NCBI RefSeq assembly: GCF_039532215.1
Contig: NZ_BAAARN010000001.1
Coordinates: 1,783,942-1,847,941 of the forward strand
DNA from: Pedococcus aerophilus
Lineage (GTDB): Bacteria > Actinomycetota > Actinomycetes > Actinomycetales > Dermatophilaceae
Reading direction: 5' to 3'
Length of the DNA: 64,000 nucleotides
The translations under genes were made by a program, and so were the position numbers. This document shows, one piece after another, positions 15,514 to 23,454 of this stretch. Under the pieces are notes generated by a model that was not told the origin of the DNA, searched no databases, and worked only from the letters and a program-made list of their open reading frames with translations. Numbering within the stretch: the stretch's first letter is position 1; every line of letters begins with the position of its first letter.

Positions 15514-16428
15514 TCACCTGCCCAACCAGGGCGCAGTGTCCCGACCAGAACCCGCCCGCACGAGTGTCCGGCTGGGAACGCGAGGCTCTCCGCCAGTAGG
15601 AGTGTCCGGTTCGAACGGCGTGGACACCGCCGCTGAGTCCCGCACCTCGCCCACGACCAACCGGTCGGGGCGCATCCGCAGGGCCTGGCGGACGAGCTCC
15701 ACCAGCCCCACTTGGCCGTGCCCCTCGACGTTGGCGCCCCGTCCCTGGAGCAGCACCACGTGGGGGTGGGCCACGGCGAGCTCGCGCACGTCCTCGACCA
15801 AGACGAGCCGCTCGTCGGCCGGCACCTCGGCGAGCATCGCGGCCAGGAGGGTCGTCTTGCCGCAGCCGGTCCCGCCCGTGACGACGAAGGACCGCCTGCG
15901 GTGCACCAGGGCACGCAGCAGCTCCTCGGTCTGTTCGTCGAACATCCCGGTGTCCCGCAGCGACGCCAAGCCGTCTGCCCGCGCCCGGGGGATGCGCAGG
16001 CTGACGTGCACCCCTCCCTCGACCAGCGGCGGGAGGATCGCGTGCAGCCGGACCCCACCCGGCAGCAGCCCGTCCACCCACGGCTGGCTCTCGTCGAGCC
16101 GCCGACCGGCCAGGGCGGCCAGCCGCACCCCGAGCCGCCGGGCCGCGGCGGAGTCCAGCAGGTCGGCACCCGCGCTCTCGACACCGGCACCCCGGTCGAC
16201 CCACACCGAGCCGTCGCCGTTGACCAGCACGTCGGTCACCGCCTGGTCGGCGACGAGGTGCTCGAGCGGCCCGAGACCGAGCACCTCTGCGGCCAGCGCC
16301 TCCCGTGCGGCGGCACTCCCCCGCGTCCCGAGCCGGACGGCGTCGACCGTCGCGACGTGGCCGACGAGGTGCTCGTCCGGGGACTCGCCCCGCCTGATGC
16401 GGGCCGTGATGTGGTCGGCGCCGTTCAT
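15514..16428 (-). pseudogene. tadA: TadA/CpaF-type secretion ATPase, C-terminus replaced (truncated)
   Basis: The 304-codon frame is a normal TadA/CpaF ATPase up to residue 263: N-terminal domain with VLVNGDGSVWVDRG (68-80), Walker A GGTGCGKTT (185-193), VEDVREL (Asp box, 211-217) and Walker B region RLVVGEVR (256-263). The protein should continue with the His box (GHEGG, HANS) and about 100 more residues. Instead 40 unrelated residues follow (DSAAVSTPFEPDT...). The ATPase should be inactive. TadA powers assembly of Flp/Tad pili. ATG 16428 overlaps the stop of ssd/tadZ by 4 bp, so the two formed one operon. The missing 3' part presumably lies beyond the left end of the element. Confidence 0.85.
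15600..15645. other. Probable right boundary (attachment site) of the element in tadA
   Basis: TadA homology stops after the codons for GEVR (codon ends at 15640). Just inside is TGTCCGG-TTCGAAC-GGCGTGGACA (15603-15626), an imperfect dyad with TGTCC/GGACA at its ends and the 8-bp palindrome GTTCGAAC in the middle. A direct repeat GAGTGTCCGG occurs at 15562-15571 and 15600-15609. Such a layout suits a recombinase site. The exact crossover cannot be fixed without the other end. Confidence 0.55.
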
Positions 16429-17234
16429 GCCGTCAACCGCCCGGCGCCGAGGTCGAGGTGCGCCAGCACCCGGTCGACGGCCTCGACGAGTGCGCCGGTC
16501 CTGCGGGTGCCGGGTACCCGCGCCCGGTCGGCATCCGTGGCGACCCGCGGGTCGTCGCGAAGCGTCGCAGCCCAGGGGAGGTCGAGGTGCACCGCGACCT
16601 CCTCCGCCGTCACCGCCTCACGCCTGCCGGCCCTCAGCACGAGGCTGCCCGCCGGGCCTGCACCCGACGACCCGGCACCCGACGACCCGCCACCCGACGA
16701 CCCGCCACCCCACGACCCGGCACCCCACGACCCGGAACCCCCCGGACCCGCGCCCTCGGTGCGGCGCAGACCACCCAGTCCCTCCGCCATCGCCGAGGCG
16801 TCGGCGAGGTGGCGCGCGGTCACCCCGCTGAGGAGGACGACGTCGGTGCACAGTCCCGCCCATCGCAGCGAACCCCCGAGGTCGAGCACGGTCATCCCGC
16901 AGAGCGAGGACAGGGCGCGGACGCAGGTCTCCACCACGTCCGCAGGAGGCTCCTGACCCCGTGCGCCCAGCACGCGCAGGACCCCGTCGGCCGGCAGTGA
17001 GCGCAGCAGGTCAGCGGCGTCGACCTCGCCGCTCAGCTGCGCGAGGTCGCTCCAGCGGAGCCCGTCCACGTGCTCGAGGCAGGCGGTGACGTCGAGGCCA
17101 CCCCGCTCGAACACCGCGTCGACGCACGCTGTCGCCCCGACCGCCGACGAGGCTCGCAGTGCCAACGCCACAGCCATGGTCGAGGCGCCGAGCCCACCCG
17201 ACGCCCCGAGGACTCCCAGCACCCGATGCTCCAT
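16425..17234 (-). CDS. ssd: TadZ/CpaE-like (Ssd family) ParA-type protein
   Basis: A 269-residue protein from ATG 17234. It begins with a deviant P-loop (GVLGASGGLGASTMAVALALRA, residues 6-27) of the MinD/ParA class, and has a later TVLDLGGSLRW strand like the Walker B of that class. In actinobacteria this protein (septum site-determining/TadZ type) precedes tadA and places the pilus machine. Residues about 165-195 are a Gly/Ser/Trp low-complexity stretch encoded by five 15-bp repeats and probably form a flexible linker. The stop overlaps the tadA start. With tadA broken, this gene may now be without its partner. Confidence 0.8.
   Translation of the reverse strand: MEHRVLGVLGASGGLGASTMAVALALRASSAVGATACVDAVFERGGLDVTACLEHVDGLRWSDLAQLSGEVDAADLLRSLPADGVLRVLGARGQEPPADVVETCVRALSSLCGMTVLDLGGSLRWAGLCTDVVLLSGVTARHLADASAMAEGLGGLRRTEGAGPGGSGSWGAGSWGGGSSGGGSSGAGSSGAGPAGSLVLRAGRREAVTAEEVAVHLDLPWAATLRDDPRVATDADRARVPGTRRTGALVEAVDRVLAHLDLGAGRLTA
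16663..16737. repeat. Five tandem 15-bp repeats inside ssd/tadZ
   Basis: Units of the form CCCGACGACCCGSCA run at 16663, 16678, 16693, 16708 and 16723, with drift to CCCCACGACCCGG in the last two. They encode Gly-Ser/Trp-Gly-Ala/Gly-Ser-type peptides. Length 15 keeps the frame, so copy number can vary without breaking the gene. Confidence 0.8.
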
Positions 17235-18002
17235 GCGTCCACCGTCGCCGTCACCCACCTGCTCCCGCACCCCACCATGGGCGCGCCTGTGGACGGTGCC
17301 ACGCGGCACGCCCGGCTGTGGACAGCCGGCCAGCCGAGGGCTGGACGCCGCAAGGAAGAAGTGCCGGAGAAAGGGGACGGCCCCGGTCGGGGGGACAACC
17401 GGGGCCGTCGACGCACCGTGCTCCGGGGGGGAGGAGCAGGTACGCCGGTCCGCTCTACCCCGAGGGGGAGCGAACACGATCATCGTGGACCATTCACCGT
17501 TCAACCGCAACTCGTCCGGGAAAGCCCGTCACCACCGCGCGGACCGCCCGGAGCCGACCGCAGACAACCGCGCCCAAACGATCCCATCCGTCACGCGCGT
17601 CGCTGCCTGCGCACCCGCCACAACGAGGATGGCACCCCGCGCGAACGGGGTGCCATCGACCGTGATCCGCCTCGGGTTACCAGGCGTGCTTCCTGTAGTT
17701 GTCGCACCGGGACAAGCCCGTCACGATCGGTCCACCAGTGGACTGCCCGCGCGTGGGTGCCCGATGGGGTCACGGTGGTCGTCGGACTCTCGTGCGTCGA
17801 CGTCTGCTCCATGTGTACCCCCGTCGCGCCGGGAAGTGAACCCTTGACTTTTGCGTCGGCAGGGACATCCCCCGGTGCCATCGGCGTGTCGTACGAAATC
17901 GACACCCGCCCGCCCGACGCGCCGGTCCTCGTGTCGCGAATCTGCTACGACGGCATACGGTTCCGCGTCTGCTGAGCTGTCACAGGAGCGTCAAGCGGGG
18001 CG
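17235..18002. other. Long stretch without a convincing gene
   Basis: This 770-bp gap is upstream of ssd/tadZ (minus) and downstream of the Fic-like gene (minus). It contains two hairpins: 12-bp arms 17376-17387 and 17398-17409, and a perfect 11-bp stem at 17628-17638/17647-17657. A minus-strand frame at 17591-17905 (104 codons) has some protein-like segments (VHWWTDRDGLVPVRQL) but an Arg-rich end, and a neighbouring frame stops just before the second hairpin. I do not call either as a gene. Confidence 0.5.
17628..17657. terminator. Perfect 11-bp hairpin
   Basis: GATGGCACCCC (17628-17638) and GGGGTGCCATC (17647-17657) form a perfect stem with an 8-nt loop. It lies in the long gap before ssd/tadZ and could end a short minus-strand transcript or the Fic-like gene message. 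Confidence 0.5.
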
Positions 18003-18854
18003 TCAGGTGAGGCGTCCGGCGCGCACCGCGTCGCAGACCTGCTCGCCCTGCTCGGCGCCGGCGACCACGGCAGCGGCGCAGTGCTCCAGCCAGAGCGCCA
18101 CGCCCTCGCGCGTGCCGGTCCCGTATGCCGCGAGCGCACCGAGGTAGGCCGGTCCACCCTGGGCGGCGTGCCCGGCCTCGATCACCGCCACACCGGTCGG
18201 GTCGAGGCCGAGGGCCTGCACCACGGCCCGCTCCATGGCCCGGGCCACGACGGCGTTCCCCCGGACGAAGGGTCGGGCGGTCGCGACCTCGGCGTGCACG
18301 ACGGCGGCCACGACCAGGGCGGGAACCTGCGCGCCCCGCGACCCCGCGGCCAGCAGCTCGACGAGCCCGTCCAGCCGGGCCCGGAGGGCGGCTGCCGAGG
18401 GAGCCGGACCGAGGTCCACGAGCTCGTCGCAGGTCTCCCCTTCGACCCGGGGACGGCCGAGCCGGCTGTCGTCGACCAGTCCCGACGCCGCTGCGACGTG
18501 CAGGCGGGCCAGGGCCTGCAGCGGCGCCGTCGCGACCAGTGAGCGGACGTGCTCGCTCTCGGCGGTCGCCTGGACCACGCCGCGGGCGACCCGCTCGACC
18601 GGATCGGGCTCCAGCGGCCATTGGGCAGCCCCGCGCATCACGTCGCGGACCAGGTCCAGCGGCACGGTCGCCCCCTCGAGGGCCGCGCTCGCCTGGGCGC
18701 CACGGACCCGGGACTCGGCCGAGGCCTCGGGGATCCGGCGGCGCAGCGCCTCGTGCCAGCGCAGGCGCTCGCAGGCCTCACGGGCGGCGGCGATGCGGTC
18801 TGGCACCCCCGGGAGCTCGGCGAGGGCACGGAGCGAGGCGACGGCATCAGGCAC
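18003..18854 (-). CDS. Fic/Doc-like protein with degenerate motif
   Basis: A 283-residue helical protein. Residues about 185-215 (AVVHAEVATARPFVRGNAVVARAMERAVV) resemble the Fic core HPFxxGNGRxxR: the spacing of PF, GN and the final Arg is kept, but the motif His is separated from PF by eight residues and the GNGR is GNAV. Residues 45-65 (ESRVRGAQASAALEGATVPLDL) fit the Fic N-terminal helix. AMP transfer is therefore doubtful. Homologues are often found next to ssd/tadZ in actinobacteria, so a link with that locus is likely. The divergent histidine kinase gene starts 56 bp away. Confidence 0.6.
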   Translation of the reverse strand: MPDAVASLRALAELPGVPDRIAAAREACERLRWHEALRRRIPEASAESRVRGAQASAALEGATVPLDLVRDVMRGAAQWPLEPDPVERVARGVVQATAESEHVRSLVATAPLQALARLHVAAASGLVDDSRLGRPRVEGETCDELVDLGPAPSAAALRARLDGLVELLAAGSRGAQVPALVVAAVVHAEVATARPFVRGNAVVARAMERAVVQALGLDPTGVAVIEAGHAAQGGPAYLGALAAYGTGTREGVALWLEHCAAAVVAGAEQGEQVCDAVRAGRLT

Positions 18855-18909
18855 GTCCGCCAGCCTAGGGCGCCCCTGCCGGGGCGACCGATCGCCCTAG
18901 AGTGCGCAT

Positions 18910-20112
18910 GTGTCGGGCAGCTTCCACCTCCCCACCGCCATCGTCGTCGCCGGCGCGATGGTGCTCGTCTACGCCCTCGTCAGGCTGGTCCGCCACGGCC
19001 GGTCCGGCTCGCGGGGGTTCGTCTCCGACGTCGACCACGCGACGCACGCGACGCTGCACACCGCCTCGCTCGCGGCCCGTCACCTCCAGGACGGCCTCAC
19101 GCCCGACGGCGTGGGCCGGGCGGCCAGGCACCTGCGCCAGCTGCTCGGCGCGCCGGCCATCGCCGTCACCGACGCGTCCTCGCTGCTGGCCTGGGACGGC
19201 TCGGCCGACCACCACGCGCGGCACGCCCTGGCCGATGCCGAGGAGGTGCTGAGCTCGGGCCACACGATCGTCCTCGGCGCGGGCCAGGTGAGCTGCTCCG
19301 ACCCCGACTGCCCGATCCGTGGCGCCGTGATCGCCCCGGTCGTGGCCGGGGACCGCGTCGTGGCTGCCATCGCGGCATACGGCCCGACCGCCTCGGCGGG
19401 GCTCGCCCGGGCGACGGAGGAGGTGGCCGGGTGGATGGCCACGCAGGCCGAGCTGGCCGACCTCGGTCACCAGCGGACCCGCACCATGGAGGCCGAGCTG
19501 CGCGCCCTGCGCGCCCAGATCAGCCCGCACTTCATCTACAACTCGCTCGCCGCGATCGCGTCCTTCGTGCGCACCGACCCCGACCGGGCCCGTGAGCTGC
19601 TCCTGGAGTTCGCCGACTTCACGCGCTACGCCCTGCGCCGCGGCGGGGCGTTCACGACGCTCGCCGAGGAGCTGCGCAACGTCGAGCGCTACCTCGTCCT
19701 GGAGCAGGCGCGGTTCGGTGACCGGCTGACCATCTCGCTGCTCATCGCCCCCGAGGTGCTGCCGGTGACCGTCCCGTATCTCGCCATCCAGCCGTTGGTG
19801 GAGAACGCTGTCCGCCACGGCCTGGCCACCAAGGAAGGCGGTGGGCACATCCGCATCGTCGCCACCGACGAGGGGGCCGAGGCGGGGATCACCATCGAGG
19901 ACGACGGCGTCGGCTCCGACCCCCAGGTGATCCGTGCGGTCCTCGACGGGCGCGCGGACGGCGACAACGTCGGGCTCGGCAACGTGGACGCCCGGCTGCG
20001 GCAGGTCTACGGCGACGACTTCGGCCTCGTCGTCGAGACCGCCCCCGGCGCCGGGACCAAGGTGTCGTTCCGCGTGCCCAAGTACGCGCCCGGCGTGCAC
20101 CCCACCACGTAG
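18910..20112 (+). CDS. LytS-type sensor histidine kinase
   Basis: A 400-residue protein from GTG 18910. It has one N-terminal membrane segment (about 6-23), a GAF-like sensor region (about 40-190, with Cys in VSCSDPDCPI), then the LytS/YehU phosphoacceptor box AQISPHFIYNSLAAIASFVRTDP (His near residue 210) and a HATPase domain (LVENAVRHG, DDGVGSD, GLGNVDARL). It should autophosphorylate and pass phosphate to the LytTR regulator encoded 10 bp downstream. The following genes are DUF485 and acetate-type symporters, so the pair probably senses and controls carboxylate uptake. The Cys pair in the sensor region could be redox or metal sensitive. Confidence 0.85.
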   Translation: MSGSFHLPTAIVVAGAMVLVYALVRLVRHGRSGSRGFVSDVDHATHATLHTASLAARHLQDGLTPDGVGRAARHLRQLLGAPAIAVTDASSLLAWDGSADHHARHALADAEEVLSSGHTIVLGAGQVSCSDPDCPIRGAVIAPVVAGDRVVAAIAAYGPTASAGLARATEEVAGWMATQAELADLGHQRTRTMEAELRALRAQISPHFIYNSLAAIASFVRTDPDRARELLLEFADFTRYALRRGGAFTTLAEELRNVERYLVLEQARFGDRLTISLLIAPEVLPVTVPYLAIQPLVENAVRHGLATKEGGGHIRIVATDEGAEAGITIEDDGVGSDPQVIRAVLDGRADGDNVGLGNVDARLRQVYGDDFGLVVETAPGAGTKVSFRVPKYAPGVHPTT

Positions 20113-20122
20113 AGTCGCCCCC

Positions 20123-20962
20123 ATGGCTGGCCCGCCCTCCGGCGACCCGGAGCTGCTCAGCCCGCAGGACGCCAGTGCCGGCGCCGCGGGCACGGACGTG
20201 CGCGCCCTGCGCGCCCTCGTCGTCGACGACGAGGTGCCGGCGCTCGAGGAGCTCAGCTGGCTGCTGCGGCAGGACGACCGGATCGCCGAGGTGCGGACCG
20301 CCGGGAGCGGGGCGGAGGCGTTGCGGGCCCTGGAGGCCGGCGACATCGACGTCGTCTTCTCCGACATCTCGATGCCCGGCCTCGACGGCATGGACCTCGC
20401 ACGGGTCATCGCCCGCTTCACCCAGCGTCCGCAGGTCGTCTTCGTCACCGCCCACGACCAGCACGCGGTCGACGCCTTCGCCGTCGACGCCGTCGACTAC
20501 GTCATGAAGCCGGTGCGCGCGGACCGGCTCGCCGAGGCGGTACGGCGCGTGGTCGCCTCGGCGGACCCGTCCGGCCCCAGCGGTGCCGGTGCAGTCGGCG
20601 GTCCGGACGTCGCGACCGACCAGGACGAGACGATCCCCGTTGAGCTCGCCGGGGTCACCCGCTTCATCTCCCGCAGCCAGATCCGCTACGCCCAGGCCCA
20701 GGGCGACTACGCCCGCCTGCACACGCCGGACGGCTCGCACCTCGTGCGCATCCCCCTGAGCACCCTCGAAGAGCGTTGGGCCGCAGCGGGGTTCGTCCGT
20801 ATCCACCGCAGCACGCTGGTGTCCCTGAGCCACGTCAGGGAGGTGCGGATGGAGCACGGTCGGTGCAGCGTCCTGCTCGACGACGTCGAGCTCCAGGTGA
20901 GCCGCCGCCACACCCGTGAGCTCCGCGACCGCCTGCTGCGCCCGGCTCGTTCGTCCGGGTGA
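20123..20962 (+). CDS. LytTR-family response regulator
   Basis: A 279-residue protein from ATG 20123. Receiver domain at about 30-150, with DDE near the N-terminus, phosphoacceptor Asp in DVVFSDISMPGLDG, Thr in VFVTAHDQHA and Lys in YVMKPV. A Gly/Ser/Pro linker follows, and a LytTR DNA-binding domain fills the last 100 residues (YAQAQGDYARLHT, FVRIHRSTLVSL, VELQVSRRHTREL). It is the partner of the kinase just upstream. LytTR/LytS pairs beside SSS symporters control transporter genes in several bacteria, so regulation of the two symporter modules downstream is the likely role. Confidence 0.88.
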   Translation: MAGPPSGDPELLSPQDASAGAAGTDVRALRALVVDDEVPALEELSWLLRQDDRIAEVRTAGSGAEALRALEAGDIDVVFSDISMPGLDGMDLARVIARFTQRPQVVFVTAHDQHAVDAFAVDAVDYVMKPVRADRLAEAVRRVVASADPSGPSGAGAVGGPDVATDQDETIPVELAGVTRFISRSQIRYAQAQGDYARLHTPDGSHLVRIPLSTLEERWAAAGFVRIHRSTLVSLSHVREVRMEHGRCSVLLDDVELQVSRRHTRELRDRLLRPARSSG

Positions 20963-20974
20963 CCTGGTGACCTG

Positions 20975-21370
20975 GTGAGCGACCCCACGCAGCCCGGGCT
21001 GCCGCAGCGGGTGCGCGTCACGAGCACCCGGCGCGACGCCACCACCCGCGGTGACGTACGACCCCTCACCCGGGAGATCGACGAGCAGAGCAACCTCGGC
21101 GAGGTCTTCGTGTCCGGCCTCATGGCGGCGCAGCTGCGCCTGGCGGCGATGGTGCTGGCGTTCGGGGCGGTCGGGCTCGGAGGTCTGCCCCTGCTCTTCC
21201 TGCTCGTCCCGGCGACGCGCAGCCTCGACATCGGCCGGATCCCGTTGCCCTGGTTGATCCTCGCGGTCGTCGTCTACCCCGTCGCCCTGGTCGTCGCCCG
21301 CTACTACGTGCGGCAGAGCGAACGCATCGAGGCCGAGTTCTCCGCCGTCATCGCTCGGAGGGAGCCGTGA
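20975..21370 (+). CDS. Small membrane protein, DUF485-like partner of the symporter
   Basis: A 131-residue protein from GTG 20975, 12 bp after the response regulator stop. Residues 1-45 are polar and charged, then two membrane helices (about 52-78 and 88-109) and a charged tail (RQSERIEAEFSAVIARREP). Size, topology and position directly before an SSS transporter match the DUF485 (YjcH) class that accompanies ActP. Its stop overlaps the symporter start (GTGA), so translation is coupled. The exact contribution of such proteins to transport is not settled. Confidence 0.65.
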   Translation: MSDPTQPGLPQRVRVTSTRRDATTRGDVRPLTREIDEQSNLGEVFVSGLMAAQLRLAAMVLAFGAVGLGGLPLLFLLVPATRSLDIGRIPLPWLILAVVVYPVALVVARYYVRQSERIEAEFSAVIARREP

Positions 21371-22896
21371 ACTCCGCCTACGGGCTCGTCGCGATCGCCC
21401 TCATCTGCACGGTGACGCTGGCGATCGGGGCCTTCGGGCTCAAGCTGTCGCGCACGACGAGCGACTTCTACGTGGCGGGCCGCACCGTGACCCCCTACCG
21501 CAACGCGAGCGCGATCGGCGGCGAGTACCTCTCTGCCGCAAGCTTTCTCGGCATCGCCGGTCTCGTCTACACCAACGGGCTCGACATGCTGTGGTTCCCG
21601 GTCGGCTACACCGTCGGCTACGTCGTGCTGCTCGTCCTCGTCGCCGCTCCCCTTCGCCGTTCCGGTGCCTACACGCTGCCGGACTTCGCCGAGGCACGCC
21701 TGGAGAGCACCACGATCCGGCGGCTCTGCTCGGTGCTCGTCGTCGGCATCGGCTGGCTCTACCTGCTCCCCCAGCTCCAGGGCGCGGGCCTCGCCCTCAC
21801 GAGCGTCACCGGCGCCCCGAGCTGGGTCGGCGGACTCGTCGTCGCGGTCGTCGTCGTCGCCAACGTCGCCGCGGGAGGGATGCGGTCGATCACCCTGGTG
21901 CAGGCCGTGCAGTACTGGATCAAGCTCACCGCCATCGCCGCCCCGGCCTTCGTCCTGCTGGCCGTGTGGTTCCGTGACGGCGCACCGGCGCCCGCCATCG
22001 CCGCCCGTGACGCGGGATGGGTCGAACCACTCGGCGGCCTTGCCGGACAAGGACACCCGGTCTACGCGACGTACAGCCTGCTGCTCGCCCTCGCGCTCGG
22101 GACGATGGGCCTGCCCCACGTCCTCGTGCGGTTCTACACGAACCCCGACGGCAGGGCCGCCCGCCGCACCACCCTGACCGTCGTGGCCCTCCTCGGCGCG
22201 TTCTACCTCTTCCCTCCCCTGTACGGCGTGCTCGGCCGGGTCTACCTCCCCGAGCTCCCCCTCGGCGTCGCCCCCGACACCCTCGTCCTGCAGCTGCCGG
22301 GCGCGATGCTGCCCGGCACCCTCGGCGAGGTCCTGTCCGCGGTCCTCGCGGGAGGCGCGTTCGCGGCGTTCCTGTCCACCGCCTCGGGGCTGACGATGTC
22401 GGTCGCGGGGGTCATCGACCAGGACCTCCTTCGACGACGGCTCGGCCGGATGACCGGTGACGACTTCACCGTCGTGCAGGGGTTCCGGATCGCGACCGTC
22501 CTGGGTGTGGCCGTCCCGTATGCCGCGTCGCGGCTGATCGAGCCCGTCGGCCTCGCGACCATGGTCAGCCTCGCCTTCGCGGTGGCGGCGTCGACGTTCT
22601 GCCCGCTGCTGGTGCTCGGGTCCTGGTGGCGCGGGCTGAGCACCGTCGGCGCCGCGGCCGGTCTGGTCGTCGGCGGGGGCCTGGCCGTCAGCGCCGTCGC
22701 CGCGACCGTCCTCGCCGGGCCGATCCCCGGGTGGCCGGGGGCACTGCTGGGCCAGCCGGCGGCCTGGAGCATCCCGCTCGCCTTCGCCACCGCGGTCGTC
22801 GTCTCGCTGGCGACGCCGGGGCGGATCCCGCGGCACACCGCCCGGACGATGGTGCGCCTGCACACCCCCGAGGACCTCGTCCTCGACCGCGACTGA
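21367..22896 (+). CDS. Sodium:solute symporter, acetate/carboxylate type
   Basis: A 509-residue SSS-family transporter with about 13 membrane helices. Family signatures include SDFYVAGRTVTPYRNASAIGG then EYLSAASFLGIAG (residues about 33-62), a VQYWIKL segment and GLPHVLVRFYT (about 240), all typical of the ActP/monocarboxylate branch. It follows its DUF485-like partner with a 4-bp overlap and lies behind the LytS/LytTR pair. A second, more ActP-like copy is encoded at 23451, so the two probably differ in substrate (for example acetate and pyruvate or another short acid). Confidence 0.85.
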   Translation: MNSAYGLVAIALICTVTLAIGAFGLKLSRTTSDFYVAGRTVTPYRNASAIGGEYLSAASFLGIAGLVYTNGLDMLWFPVGYTVGYVVLLVLVAAPLRRSGAYTLPDFAEARLESTTIRRLCSVLVVGIGWLYLLPQLQGAGLALTSVTGAPSWVGGLVVAVVVVANVAAGGMRSITLVQAVQYWIKLTAIAAPAFVLLAVWFRDGAPAPAIAARDAGWVEPLGGLAGQGHPVYATYSLLLALALGTMGLPHVLVRFYTNPDGRAARRTTLTVVALLGAFYLFPPLYGVLGRVYLPELPLGVAPDTLVLQLPGAMLPGTLGEVLSAVLAGGAFAAFLSTASGLTMSVAGVIDQDLLRRRLGRMTGDDFTVVQGFRIATVLGVAVPYAASRLIEPVGLATMVSLAFAVAASTFCPLLVLGSWWRGLSTVGAAAGLVVGGGLAVSAVAATVLAGPIPGWPGALLGQPAAWSIPLAFATAVVVSLATPGRIPRHTARTMVRLHTPEDLVLDRD

Positions 22897-23121
22897 CCTT
22901 CCTCACCCACGTCACGAACGACCACTGGTCGCAGCACACCGACCGCTCACCGCACGCACCGCCGCCACCCGGCGACCGCACCACCCGCACGGCGCGCCAC
23001 CGCGCGCCATACCTCCCGGCCGGCTGTAGCCCACGTCACAGTGGCGCCAACCGCACTCTGCGGCGCCCCAGCGCCCGGCCCATCCGCCGGACGCGCCACG
23101 CCAGACACTGGAGGTGTCCCC

Positions 23122-23454
23122 GTGAGCAACGACGCTCGCACGGATCACGACCCCTACGTCGACCTGCAAGGGTCGCCGGAGTTCGACGAGCTGCGGAGCA
23201 GGTTCCGCAAGTTCGTCTTCCCCATGACCGCGCTCTTCCTCGCGTGGTACTTCCTCTACGTCCTGCTCTCGACGTACGCGCCGGCGTTCATGAGCACCAA
23301 GGTGTTCGGCAACGTCAACATCGGCCTCATCCTCGGGCTCGGGCAGTTCGTGTCGACCTTCGTCATCACGATCATCTACGTGCGCTGGGCCGACCGTGAG
23401 TTCGACCCGCGCGCCGCCGCCCTCGCCAAGACCATCGGGGAGGACAAGCGATGA
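23122..23454 (+). CDS. DUF485 membrane protein
   Basis: A 110-residue protein from GTG 23122. It has the DUF485 layout: a conserved SPEFDELRSRFRKFVFPMT entry, two membrane helices (FLAWYFLYVLLSTYAP and a second around GLGQFVSTFVITIIYVRWA) and the tail EFDPRAAALAKTIGED. DUF485 proteins such as YjcH are encoded with ActP in many bacteria. The stop overlaps the ActP start by 4 bp (ATGA). The upstream 226-bp gap probably holds its promoter. Confidence 0.88.
   Translation: MSNDARTDHDPYVDLQGSPEFDELRSRFRKFVFPMTALFLAWYFLYVLLSTYAPAFMSTKVFGNVNIGLILGLGQFVSTFVITIIYVRWADREFDPRAAALAKTIGEDKR

Noticed and set aside
1-15640. Integrase or recombinase gene of the element
   Set aside because: No protein in this region has tyrosine or serine recombinase motifs; the gene may be to the left of the window.
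17591-17905. A 104-codon minus-strand frame upstream of ssd/tadZ
   Set aside because: Part of it looks protein-like, but the end is Arg-rich and no ribosome-binding site or family supports it. Reported only as part of an unassigned stretch.
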